A stretch of DNA of 64,000 bases from Epiperipatus broadwayi (Eukaryota; Onychophora; Udeonychophora; Euonychophora; Peripatidae), in the NCBI GenBank assembly GCA_028023455.1, contig JAQFVV010000275.1, positions 560,001-624,000 of the forward strand, given 5' to 3'. The first letter of the stretch is position 1, and every line of letters starts with the position of its first letter. Positions 50,201-62,809 of the stretch are shown here, piece by piece. A program made the position numbers and the translations under genes. Below the pieces are notes generated by a model, which made no database searches, had not been told where the DNA came from, and saw only the letters and a list, made by a program, of their open reading frames with translations.

Positions 50201-50799
50201 ACACTATATGAAAAAGAGTTTAAGGATTTTGAAAAAAATCAGTTAGAAATTTAAAAGGAAGAGGAACATTTTGCAAGTGGTAAATAAAATGAATAAGTAA
50301 ATTATAAAAAGGAATAAAGATAGGAATAAGAATAAAGATTATCAATAAAAGAATGTATAGATAAATATTAGAAAAAAAAAAAAAGAAATCGATTTATAGA
50401 TGTTAAAAGTAAAAGAAAAAGATGATAAATATATCAGAGAGTAATGTAGAATGATAGATAGGAAGAAAAAGTAAAAAATAAAAAGTTAAAAATAAAAAGA
50501 AAAAAGAAAAAACAATAAAGAAATAATGAAAAAATAATTAATAAAAAAGAAAAGGGAAATAAAGGTATAGAGTTAAGAATAAAATATGATTATGAATAGT
50601 AATGTAAAATATGTATTTTTATATGTATATTAATGGTTATATGTTTAGATGTTGTAGCTCTGATGAAGACTGCAGAACCATCAAAACTGTTAAAAAATTA
50701 AAGGAATTGTATAAAAAAATTTGCATTGAAGTGTATATGTGGAGATTGATTATAAGTAATAAAAAGATTTTAATGTGGCTTATATCTAAGAGGTTAAAA

Positions 50800-53200
50800 A
50801 TTACAAATAAACATGTTTAAAATTTATTATTTAAGGATTGTTTGGTATATCTATCAGAATATTTATATTTTGATGTGAATGTTATTAAATTTCCCACAAA
50901 AAAAAGATTAGAGTCTATTGAAATTAAAAACTTAGTTAGCACATCTATAATAAAGATTAAATATCAATATAATAAAAAATGTTCATTAATATTATAATAA
51001 ATGCTGTAATAATAAGAATTATATAAACTTTACAAATGTGCCATATTGTTTGAGAGCTAATAACTTTCAGTTGAATAAAGTAAAAAGAAAAATCTAGTTT
51101 GATCAATTGAATATGTGAACATTATCTGGCTTAATCAAATTTTTTGATTTACTATACATTTCTCTAAAGATTTTTATAAATTCTAAGCTGTCATCTTGTG
51201 AAAAATATCCTAGATTAATTTCTCTCACTATACAACAAACCTGTGATTACCAGGTGAATTGGATATTTGACAAAATTGAACATTCTCACAGAAATGGTAG
51301 CCAGAATTTTTTTATATATATCTTTTAATTATAATGAATTAATTTTGAAGCTTGCATGTGTTTTAGTATTAATCACATATACATCATATATTCAATTCAT
51401 CAATTCTTTAATATTAATATTCCACAATAGGTGGGGATAATTTATATCCACATTACAATTGCCAATGGATTAGTAATATGTACAATTGATTTTAAAGATA
51501 TTGAATATTTAAAATCAAATTCATCATAATTTAGATATATAAATAAAAATTCTGATATTGCTTCTGTATTTGAAATCTCCAGTTCACCTAATGAACATCA
51601 ATTTGTTATGTCAAGTACAAATGTAGTGAAATTAATTGATAAAGAATATTTTTCACAAGATGACAGCTTAAGATTTATTACAAACTGTAGAGGAAAAAAT
51701 AGCAAATCTGGAAGTTATATACTAAGCTTGTATTTAAATACTTGATATTTCTCAAGTATATTTGTCATATCATTGGCTACTCTGCCATTTTAAGTATTAC
51801 AATGTAAAAAATACTAAAACAGAGTTTAAATATAAAATATATTATTTATTGTACCAAGTACATTTTCAATACTTTCAAATCATATTCATGGTTTGTCTGC
51901 TGAGAACATTAATTTTTTGCTGATTTGAATGCTATTTGATTTTTGGTTCATTACATATTCATTTTGTATAATGAACCATGTCTCTTTTATTTTATATTCA
52001 CTATTGTTTCCTTCGTCAACTAATATTAACAACACTCAGATCACAGTTATGACCATGCTCTCTTTTATGATTATGAAAGATAGAGAAGTTAATGGTTTTG
52101 GAATTAATCTCAGATTTTTTTGTATTAATGAATGTTGAGTCATTCTAATGCTAAGATTTGGCCTGGTTTACCATAATATTCACATGGCCAGTCTTTTTCC
52201 TGCAGTTTACAGCATAGACCACATTGAGCTGATCCATTGTTAAAATTTTATTCTATGTATTGTTAATAAGCTTATTAAAATTTATGGAGGTTCTGAATCA
52301 GCAAAAAAGTAATATTCTCAGTAGACTAATTATGAATATGATATGAAAATATTGAAAGTATATTTGGTATAATAAATGTTATTAAATTTTATATTTAAAC
52401 TCCATTCTAGTAATTTATATACATATACATTAAATATTTTCATGGTTATACGATCTAAATAAAGTCTTTTTTTGTTAAACTGTGTAGTATTTTGTTTATA
52501 ATTATTCATTTATTATTTTATGGTTGTGATTACAAAATTGTAGATTGTAATGCTTTTAATAAGAAGTTTTTAGAAAAGTATGATGTAAGAGTTTGAAGCC
52601 CAGAATTAATACCAGGAAGTCCATAAAATGATTATCATAGCAACATGTTTGAAAACCTATAAATTTATTATGACCACATTTTTTTGTAAAAAGAGTGGCA
52701 ATTTAAAGCAGTTTTTGGAATATGATTGATGGCAGTTCAGTTGCTTCAAAAACTCGATAAAAATTCTGGATATGATATTCCAAAAGTCTTTTTTTTTCCT
52801 GAAACAAACTACCAAAACATATTGTCCTTACTAAATTTGCTGAAGTTGGAGAAAATCCAAACCAATAAATGTTTAAAATTTTTTTAGGAGATATGTACAA
52901 TCAGTATCAATCATATTTTAGACAATTTAAAGAATTTACCTAATCTTACAGACAATTATTGTTAAAATCTCAAAATAGAAACTACATTACATATATGGGG
53001 AAGAGAATTTATTATTTATGAGTGATAAATTCATTTGATTTTATTATTCTAACAAATATGAATTGACTGAAGATGAAATTAAATCTATTCTTGTTCCTTT
53101 ATATGATAAAATATTAACAACTGAGAAAGTAATTCTTCCTTATAATGGAATTTAATAAACAAAATAATACACTAAAAGGGCATTGCGTATATTGCACCGG
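50800..53200. other. AT-rich stretch with no gene recognised
   Basis: Short open frames only, the longest 69 codons. No repeat partner elsewhere in the window was found. Confidence 0.5.
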
Positions 53201-53218
53201 TCAAAATCGTGTGTTCAT

Positions 53219-53419
53219 TCAAAAAGACCTAGAATCCAAGCAAAGGTATATCCATCTAGTATGTGCAAGATACATGTCAAAAACAATATCAAATATCAGT
53301 CTATTTACCTGTGCTCCAGAGTCTATGACTATATGAACAACGCTTTTGATGATACTAACAAGCTTTTTATTACTCCAGGCCCAGCAATGAGAACAGGGAG
53401 AGCAAACAACTGGAAACAA
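53219..53419 (-). pseudogene. Possible retroelement protease fragment
   Basis: The minus-strand frame has HIVIDSGAQVN, which fits the D-[ST]-G-[SA] active site of retropepsins, preceded by a Cys/His-rich stretch CSPCSHCWAW. The base composition is less AT-rich than around it. Without downstream reverse transcriptase or a proven LTR this stays tentative; four matching residues could be chance. Confidence 0.3.
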
Positions 53420-53421
53420 GA

Positions 53422-53702
53422 TATATATATATATTTATATATATATATATATATATTTTAATAGTGTAATTATTATTTTCCATAAACTATAACCATTCAA
53501 TAACGGTACAGACAGTTGCTTGACATTGATTAATGATTCGAGTCGTAATAATATTCAAGGCAACATTAACAAAGGGTTTGAATTTCAACATTTGATTCAA
53601 ATAAAGAATTATGTCTCACAAAATAGCAAATAATAGAGATTCAAGTAATAAATGATGAACGCAAGAATACAGATAAGTGATCTAGAGTAAATTTATTAGG
53701 TG

Positions 53703-53731
<29 letters not shown>
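53422..53731. repeat. TA microsatellites (53422-53458 and 53704-53731)
   Basis: Two separate TA runs; the first is interrupted by TTTA. Confidence 0.85.
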
Positions 53732-53733
<2 letters not shown>

Positions 53734-56525
53734 TAATAAAACAATATAAGCTCTGGATGTATATACAGTCGAAGTTACATATCTGATAATAATTTAATTT
53801 GCAATTATACACTGCTGAATTAATAAATAGGTCATTTGAGACCATATACAATTAAATACATATTTGTTTTAACATGAAATTAATGAGTGCAACTGCAATA
53901 CAATTTAACATATAAAATAAGATTATAGATGTAACTAAACATATGGTGGTTGGTGTAATTAATATATAAATATAAAACGGATTGGTTTGGTTAACATGCC
54001 AAGGTCATGGAAGAAGTTAATTAAATCATTGATAATATATAGTGGCTTACCCTCATCTAAAAGATTACAAAGGCACAATAATTGGTTTATTATACTAGAA
54101 TATATATAAGTAAGATTTTATAATGTGCGATTCTAATCACATATATGGATACGTGTTACCAAATCATGAAGACTGACCAGATGAGTGGGAGTAAGATTGT
54201 TTGGCCTAACATAAGCCGCAATTGTATATAATTTAACCTAAATAATTAAAATAAAATGGTTGAAAAATGGCATGCTATTATGGCTGACAGAGAGTGTTGC
54301 AGGTCTATAAAGAAATGGATAATAATGAAGGCGGTATACGTGATAGCTTCCCATCACATGTAATAAATGTGATCACTTAAGATACTCTGGGTGGCTTTGT
54401 CATGTTTGCATAAAGAAAAGATACGCTGGCTGACAACCAAAATATATCTTTAGAGAATAATGGCACCAGATAGCGTGTTGGGATGGTTCATCCATTTGTT
54501 TCCATACACTGATTTATTAGAAGTGCCTGAAATTGAATCCCTAGTAAAAAAAGCATCTACTTTGTGGGGGATAATGAAGAGTGGGATTTGTCCATTTCGA
54601 AAATCTCTAAGATATATGTCAAAGCAAGAAAATTAATAAATAAATGATGGCAACTATAAATTAATTAATACCTGGTTTAAACAATTTGCTCTCCAGAATA
54701 ATGGAATGTTCAACACAATCCCCCCATGTGATTAACTAATAATGATCAAAAGTATATGGGCAAGATTTTAAAACTAAGATGGACTAAATGGATTTCTCCT
54801 ACATACCCCAAAGTGTCTTCATACATATTATAATTTCAATTAAATGTTGAACTCACTTCTGGTGAGATTTAACTACTGGGCAGGTAAAACAATTTAATAC
54901 TGAGATGAAGGTTAAGAGTAAAAATTTTAAAAACCAATCAAGCAATTTGTATAAAAACAAGTGAGGTGAACAATTAATTTTAAAGACATTTATGTTTTCC
55001 TTGTATAATAGGAGAAACTATGAGCAATAAGATTTAAATTTACTAGCTGAGTTTGATACAAAGTTGGTAAATTAACATAAAAGAAAGAAACAAAATTCAA
55101 TCTAAATTATTGCACCAAATTTAAGAATAAATTATATAGCATTAGAGTGAGTTGTATTGAGCATTTAAGATATATATATATAAGTTTTGAGAATTAAATA
55201 GACATAAAAAAGGCTTACAATATAAGTTGGAAATAGAAGCAAACAAATTAATCAAGATTCATTAGCTGGTGGCAATATAGGTATTTTACCTTGGAATGAA
55301 TGCATGTAAATAGACTTGGGTTAGAAACAGGCATTGGTAAAGCAGCAGATCTTTGTTCAGGAGAGCATTTCTTGGAACAGTTCACATTTTCAGAGTAGAT
55401 ATTTTAGGCTCTGGCATTGCAGGTGAGATAATATCTCCAGAGATCTGAAATAAGCAAATGATTTTCTTATCTTGACATGATTTAGATTACAATGTAACTG
55501 GTTTGAAGTATGGTAACCCTGAGAACAAGATTCTAATTCCCTTTGATAGACAAAATTTATTCTATTTATATGATCCAGCCCTGCTCTATCCAAATTCAAT
55601 ACACATGATGTTTACTCATGATTTCCCTCTGTGGTCTGTGTTTTCCCAGTGGCCTTTTCTATTGATCGGTTTCCCTCAGATGAAGAAGTCTTCTGCCAAC
55701 ATTGAACATGCCGCAAGGGTTCATTTGCTAATTAAAGAAAGCATTAAATAAAGTATAAAATATTACAAACCTAATTAAATTTCACAAGTCATCATATTAG
55801 ACAAAGCCTATTTAATTGGGATTGAGATTTGTAATAAAATAATAAAAAAAAAGAACTTTATTCACAAAAATTTGAGGAATTTATTACATTCTAAAAATAA
55901 GAAATTTAAAAATACGATGGCTTTTACCACTTACATTTAATAAGGTTTTAATAATAAATTTACAAAGTAAATAGTCGAATGCTATACTTACAAGTATGGA
56001 CTGATGAAAAACTATATATATACTATCAACTCTAGTGAATGAGTGTCAGTTAACATATATAAAATTGGGTTCAAAGTCATATTAGGGCTGCTAATATTAG
56101 TATTAGGTGAAGCATAAATAGTTAACAATATTTACAGCTTCAATGTATATATATATATACACACATACAATTACATTATATTACATTTTTTAGTATTCAA
56201 CTACACACTTTATTTATTTACACATAATCCCTCTACATATATTTTTTAAATTTTGTATTGTTATCTCTAATATTTGATTTTTGATTAGAAGAGATGTGGT
56301 GAGAGATTAACTGTGTTAAAATGGAAATTTGAGTGAGAGAAACTAAAAAACACAATTTCAATTGCATCACTGAATGGTTAAAACAAATTCACATATGGTT
56401 GAGCCTTCATAAGATCCTAACCCATGCAAATGCATTCAGTCCAAATTTCCCAAATAAAATAAACAATACATGTAAACGTATAATTTCTTAGGGATTTAAA
56501 TTTTATTCATTAAAGTAAGTAAATA
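53732..56525. other. AT-rich stretch, possibly old LTR sequence
   Basis: No coding motif was found. Positions 55260-55700 are less AT-rich and contain an 82-codon frame (55503-55751) without known motifs. If the protease-like fragment at 53.2 kb is real, this would be its upstream non-coding part, but no matching second LTR is seen. Confidence 0.3.
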
Positions 56526-56532
56526 TATATAT

Positions 56533-57517
56533 ACACCTGGGTCTTGTTTTATGCGGATGATTTTAATGCAATTTTGAAGTTATGTGATTCATGTTTCCTT
56601 TTAATATCTTTCATATTTCACTATATTTATTAGATATCAACATTTTAAATTATTAATAACTTATTTTCACTTGAAATCCTTTTTTTTTTCAAAAAATATA
56701 ACGTTATATTAGCAGCTATCATGAATAAGGCCTGAAGCTGTATTTAGAATCTTAGTTTCTATGTAAATAACCTATTTATACTAATGAGTAAATAATAATG
56801 GTAATAGATTTATACTTACATATAAAAATATCGCAATAAATATTCAAAAAATTTAGACTTTTAAAACATATTTTGGTATATATATCAGAAATAAATAATC
56901 TTTTAGATTTTTAAAATAAAAAAATGAAGATTTTATAAACTGAAAGTAATCTTTCTAATGATAATGTATAATCTTTTTGTTTTGATTACGATTTCATTTT
57001 TTTTATATAGAAACAGAAAACTATTAACACAGTGCAAGACTGAAAGTGGCACTAGCTGTACATCACGAATAAAAATAAAGTGGCTAACAGATTTTTCTGG
57101 GCATAATTGCTGAGTGATTCTTGACTTTGTTTAAGGAGAAGCCACCATACATCACACCACATCACATTGAATCTGATTTCTTACCAGTTTACAAATGAAC
57201 GCTAGTGGTAATGATTAAAATATGTATGAAAAATGTAAAATTAAATACAGTAGTTAATGAAAAAAGTAAAAAAAGTTTGTCTTGTATTAATTTTTTTTAA
57301 ATATTTGAAATTTTTTATTAGTCATACTTTATTTGCTTATTTTTTTAATGCAAATTTTAAAGTAATTTTTTTTTGTTGCTTTGTTTTTATGCTAATTCTG
57401 AAAATTACAGAACCTATCCCCCATTTTTCAAGGTAAATTAAGTCTATTTTTGTGCGATTTTTTTTAATATGGATTTTTTGTGGAACCTATCTACCGCATA
57501 AAATAATACCCAGGTGT
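56533..57517. mobile_element. TIR element, short copy (985 bp)
   Basis: It begins ACACCTGGGTCTTGTTTTAT and ends with the complement, ATAAAATAATACCCAGGTGT. About 24 bases can pair. Both halves match 38316-40190, while the middle, including the ORF-like part, is deleted. The flanks are TA and TG runs that hide any target duplication. A dispersed 100-bp repeat sits at 57072-57166. Confidence 0.85.
57072..57166 (+). repeat. About 100-bp dispersed repeat, copy 2
   Basis: AAATAAAGTGGCTAACAG to ACATCACACCACATCACA matches 7885-7983. The longer TIR element lacks it at the equivalent site (near 39224), so it is an insertion or local replacement. Confidence 0.78.
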
Positions 57518-57519
57518 GT

Positions 57520-59675
57520 GTGTATATATATATAAGATTTTATGTATGCTTTCTATCTTTAATTTCCTAGTTTCAAATCACAAATATAATAAAATATTTA
57601 AGTGTAACATTAGATAAATCACCAGTGCAATAACAAATGTAAATTGTATTAAGATGATTATTAAAGAATAATAACGTATGATTTTAAAATAATAACAATG
57701 TTTATTTCATGTAAATATCAATAAAAAAATAAAAAGAAGAAACAAAATATAATAATAACAATAATTATTGGATGATAGCAAATACTGAAGATGAATATTT
57801 ACAGCTCTTTTAGAGATACATGTGGTAAGTCAAATATAATTATATTTGTTGTATATAATCAAGATATGTGTGGCAATACAACATACATGATGGAGGAGAT
57901 AGATTTCAGTGTCTTATCATACTTTTACTTTGACTATATCTAATTAGAGAAAATGTTTCAAAATTATTAATTTAATATTCTTAAGTGCTGGTCACTTTAA
58001 AAGCACTAATAAAATATAGATTAATATTTATATTTAATAATTTAAAATAATGATTAAGCACACAATCTCTCCACACAGAAGATTTGAGATATATTCACTC
58101 TCACTTATCTGTCATATTTTACATTTAAATATCAAATATAAATTATATTGTCTGGGTTTCCACTGGAGCTATACACTCATATATGTTACATTCATCACTT
58201 TAATAATTTATTTAACATATTAAATTAAAACACAAAATAAACAACACACTATTCATAGAAAGTTTATACGCATTTAAATATTGAACATTCCCAAATTTAT
58301 AAAATAATGCTACTCTTGTATAAAAGCATAGTTAATTCTCTGTGGCACTACTATCTGAGTTTGACAAAGGTTAAGATCATCCTAATTAAATTAACACACC
58401 ATGGAATTTTTGTGATCTCATTTAATTCTCTTGTCAGTTGTGCATATAAAAAATATCTTCAAGTCATGTTTAACAAAACAAATACATCAATTGCTTTACT
58501 GCCTTTGTTTCAATGATGATTTAAAAAACTATTTTAATTGTTTATTTTAACTGGCAATATATTATTTATTTTCAGATGTGAGGCATTTCCATAATCTTTC
58601 ACCGAGAGCATTTACTAGATAACAATCCTGGGGTAATAACTACAATTTTTTAATAAAATAGATGTTAAAAGTATATTTTTTGAAAATGGAAAAGACCCAA
58701 TTTAGTAATGTAATCTTTAGAGGAATTTATTTAGACATCCTAGACTTTCAATATTACAATATTTCAATTAATCATATATTCATTGATGTTATAAGAATAG
58801 AGTGGAAATGTGGTTGTGTCTCAAACAGATTTTCTGGTAGTGTATTCTATTCAAACATCTTCATGCAGGTAAGAACAATATGAAAAAAAATGCATTGAGC
58901 TTTGACTGCCCTGAAAATTTGAAAGTTTGTCTTTTATTTTACATTTGCCTGGTATTATAAGTCTTTTGAAATGACATCATAATTTTCCACAATGCATCTT
59001 GCTTTACTGTAGATTTTCAGGCTATTTCCATAGTATAGTAATTAACCAGGTGAGATTTTATGGTTTTTTCTCAATGGGCATGAATATGTAATTATTTTAA
59101 AAATACAAAATAATGAAATAAAATATTTTACATCAACTTATTATTAAAAAATAAATGAAATGTCTTTATTTACCTATTAACAAACTTTAATAGAGTAATA
59201 AAATTTTATTGATTAATATTATTAACTTAATAAGGTAACAGGTATTCAAAACATAAGAATTTCATTCAGTTTTGTCATCTATTATTTTGAAAAAAATTTA
59301 CTGAATCTAAACATTTAATTATCTTATGTTTTAATGAATTGTTTTGTTTGATTTTATAACACACTTTTCTAATCATATGAATATTATTTATACAAGTGCA
59401 TGCTAAATGCAATAAAATTTATATTTTTTTTTAACTATTAGCACTTTTTCTGATTTAATAGATAGTTTATTTGTTTTGAACTTTAACAATATTACCATTC
59501 AATATGATTTCACTATCTCTAGCATCACTTATTGTTTATTCAACACACACTACTCTGTGTGCACCTGGGTTTATAAAGCCATTGCTAGACAGCACTATCC
59601 GATTTCACTCTCATTATCTTTTACCTTATTAATAATATTTGAGTCTTAATACTAAAAAAAAGTTTATCCCATTAC
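57520..59675. other. AT-rich stretch with no gene recognised
   Basis: One open stretch (58662-58883) is followed by CAG/GTAAGA, a fair splice-donor string, and preceded by a TTTTCAG acceptor-like string near 58575. The protein would show no known motif, so an exon is possible but unsupported. Confidence 0.35.
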
Positions 59676-59679
59676 ATAT

Positions 59680-60449
59680 TGTAACATGTTTGTACATTCA
59701 TGCAACAAAATCCAGAGTCCTGACAAATTATACCAAGGGTTATCAAGATGAAAAGTTGAGACCTCAGATCTGGTCGCATTTTAACTCCTTCACCAATGCT
59801 CTATGACTTACTATCCTATGAATGACATATATAAGGTTACATTCAGAATTTCTCAGTTCACATGCTGGCAGTAGCAAAGGGTGGAGAAAGAGACTGGGAA
59901 TATTAACTAAATTACTATTATTTTAAATACACACACACATCTATGGCTGTCTAGAAAATGCATATAATAATAGGTAATACTATATTAAAATGAACTTAAC
60001 TAAGATTTGGAATGGATTATGAATGAAACTCAACACAATTATTATAATTTAATATATTTTATTTAATAAACATAAATATAATAAACAATAGTGCATTAAT
60101 GGACACACACAGGTGCAAGAATGATGAACAAATAACAGAGATTCATCTGATGCACTATAGTTTTAAAGGAATTTATTACAAATTTTAGAATCTACAGTTT
60201 CTTATCAATCATGTCTTAATTTTACTATTCCCTACCTATTAGATTTGTGACGGTTAAGTCAGTGCAAGAATGATTATTTATTATCTCCTAATATTTAATA
60301 AAAGTCATTTATCAATACTTAAATGAGCTGCAATAAGCTCTTGATGCAGATTATATAGGTACAAATCAGACTACCAGTTCAGATTAATGGTGAAATATTA
60401 CATAATGGAGGGATGAACTGGAGCTTTGTAGTATAACTTCAGATACTAT

Positions 60450-60486
<37 letters not shown>

Positions 60487-62350
60487 CTAGAGAGGTGTGT
60501 GTCTTGAATATGTAGTTAATCAGGGGATTCAGTACCAAGTACTTGATTCCCTTTGATTATACAACTCACTATGAATAAAGTAAACATTTACTTTGGTGAT
60601 CAAAGCAGTTTATAAAAACAATGTGGACTATTGTGTTCCAGTTCTAAAAGAGTGAGCTGTCTGAATTAAGAGTGATGGCAGTGGCCCTTAAAACCAGAAG
60701 TCTATTCTTTATAAAACATACAGCAAGGAGTATATGCTTCCCAAAGACACATTCACTATGCTAAATATAATATTAATAATTAACTTAAATGTACACAAGA
60801 TTCTATAGTTTCATTCCAGGAAACTATTATACACTAGTTCATTAATTAGAATTCTTAAAACATGGTAAAAGGAATACTTAAAAGTAATCTAATTTGTTAG
60901 CCAAATCTGCATAGCTTATAAGATAACTAAAAGAAGGTCAAAACATATCTGGGACTTAAGTAATATGTATAATATGCTTTAAAATTCATTTTTGCATTTA
61001 TTAACTAATTATTAACTGGCAAACCTACTTTAAACAACAACAATAATAAGCTAAATATAATAGCTTAACGAATATACTTAGGTTTTCAGAATGGAGATGT
61101 GGTGTGTGTGCTAAAGAGCAACATTACATAATGTTGAAAGAGTATCTAATCATTTCTTCCCCTCAACCTTTATTCATAAAATCAAAGCCTATTCTGAACT
61201 GGGCATAGCATAATTATAAAATAACATATATAAAAAACAAATAAGAAGGCATGGCCACAGATTAAAAGATAGAATAATAATTAAATAAGTTATTATTAAC
61301 CAGCACTTAGATTTTAAAAAGAAATTTTCAAAAGTAAATTTAAATCATACTTTACAGTTTAAATCAGTTCTAATTTATGAAAACATTATTACAATTTAGA
61401 TTTAAGAATTTGTGCATGATTATTTTTATCTAGCTTAAGAGTTTTAGAGATTCATTTATAAGTTTATAGTTATTTTTAAAGAGCCCTGCAAGGGAAAACT
61501 TGTTACTGCAACTTCTCTGTTAAGGCTCCTATAGTGATCATCATGATCTTTGGCTGGTCTTATATAATGTCTTCTTAGCAGATGATAGGGCTTGAACTCT
61601 GGCTTGAGCATTGACCATTCTCCCTAAGGGAGAGGCAGTGGTGGATCTACTCAAAAGTTTTCATGGTAAAAGTTTAACAAGTGAACTCCCCTTAACCAAA
61701 CTTGAAGTTATTTATAACAAGAATATCGTTAATTCGAGCAACCTGTTTATAACTTTTTACAAAGTTTTCTTAGGTAAAATGCATGAAATGAAAACTTTGA
61801 CCATTTCTTAGTGAACACAATAATGGTCAACAGGTCACTCCTAATTCTTAGTTTTTATTTTTAAAAGACTTAAAATTTTGACTAAAAGCTTGATTATTTA
61901 CTTGCAGATGGTTTTCTAAGAATTACAGATTTTTATAATTGCAGATAACTTTTTTTTAAAAGAGTTTAAGTTTGTAAACATTTTAATATGTATGTGTGTG
62001 TAAGCACTCTGAAGTAGAAATTTATATACTAAGGCCTGTAAATAAACAATTTTAACTAAAAATAATGTAAATTTAAATTAATTTAAAAGAGTCTTATGCT
62101 TTTAAATCTATTGCATTACGGCTTCTTTTGCATATATAAATAGGTAATTACATACATATAACAATGTTCACACACTTAATTTAAATTATACCATTTCTTT
62201 AATTTTTAAATTTATACATGTGTATGCATTATACATATACAAATATTAATATGGCCATTGGATGTGCACCCTTATACAATTACATGCACATACACGTAAA
62301 CATACACTATTACAATTAAATAAATGGTTATTTTCTATTTCCTTGTGTCA
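59680..62350. mobile_element. LTR-like block related to the 3.6-kb insertion
   Basis: It starts TGTAACATGTTTGTACATTC after ATAT, much like TGTAATGGTCAAGATTGTAC at 7286. Further agreement includes the CCTATGAATGACA string and the GAGACT..GG..ATTAACTAA region about 200 bases in, and a GTGCACCC..AT stretch near the end (about 62268 against 10745). I could not find the right end or a target duplication. No coding sequence is visible. A TA run lies at 60452-60483. Confidence 0.4.
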
Positions 62351-62809
62351 GCCACATGACGATGCTATTCTAGGTCAATTCCTAGAAATATCCCATTTAC
62401 CTACACTCAACCTAAGAGGCTTCTTTCTATGATAAAACACAGAAAGAGTCCCCGCTAGTCTGGTTTTTTCTATGCTAAAAGCAGAGACAAATGCCTTTAT
62501 TGGCTGCCATAGTTGGTTGTGTTATTAACTTTATCATAATGGTAGAATGTCTATTTTCTCTATACTTTGTTGTGAGAGTGTGTATATTTTAGCCTGTTGT
62601 AATTATTTAAAATTTCATTACAAAGGTATTTTTTTCAAGTGCTCTAACCTACTGTTACATTGTAACTTTATTACTAATGTTCTGAAGGTTTCATTATGAA
62701 TGGGTAACTCTCAGAAATTGCTTTTAAGGGTGCAGAACAGCAGTATTTCAAGGCTTACACAAAAAGTGACATTTTTGCGAGAATTCGTCTGTGACAAATT
62801 ACTTTTTAT

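Larger units (their letters stand above)
48830..50790. mobile_element. Penelope-like element remnant with inverted terminal units
   Basis: The left arm (48830-49440) and right arm (50205-50790) are inverted copies: both carry, in their own direction, AAGGATTTTGAAAAAAA-type coding tail, an A-rich stretch and GCTCTGATGAAGACTG near the end. Between them, on the plus strand, 49450-49570 reads YIPKIADKLRKICNQYNIG then TVFQSHTTL. This matches the segment after reverse transcriptase in Penelope-like elements, where a phrase like YIxGxSEKIxRxxxxYNIxxVF precedes TLRxxLxxxK. A SINE has inserted at 49885. The reverse transcriptase itself is gone. I am confident of the inverted structure and moderately so of the family. 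Confidence 0.65.

Noticed and set aside
53732-55760. Third copy of the long-LTR family seen at 7286 and 59680
   Set aside because: Similar composition and a few short shared words only; no start, end or consistent order of landmarks could be matched by eye.
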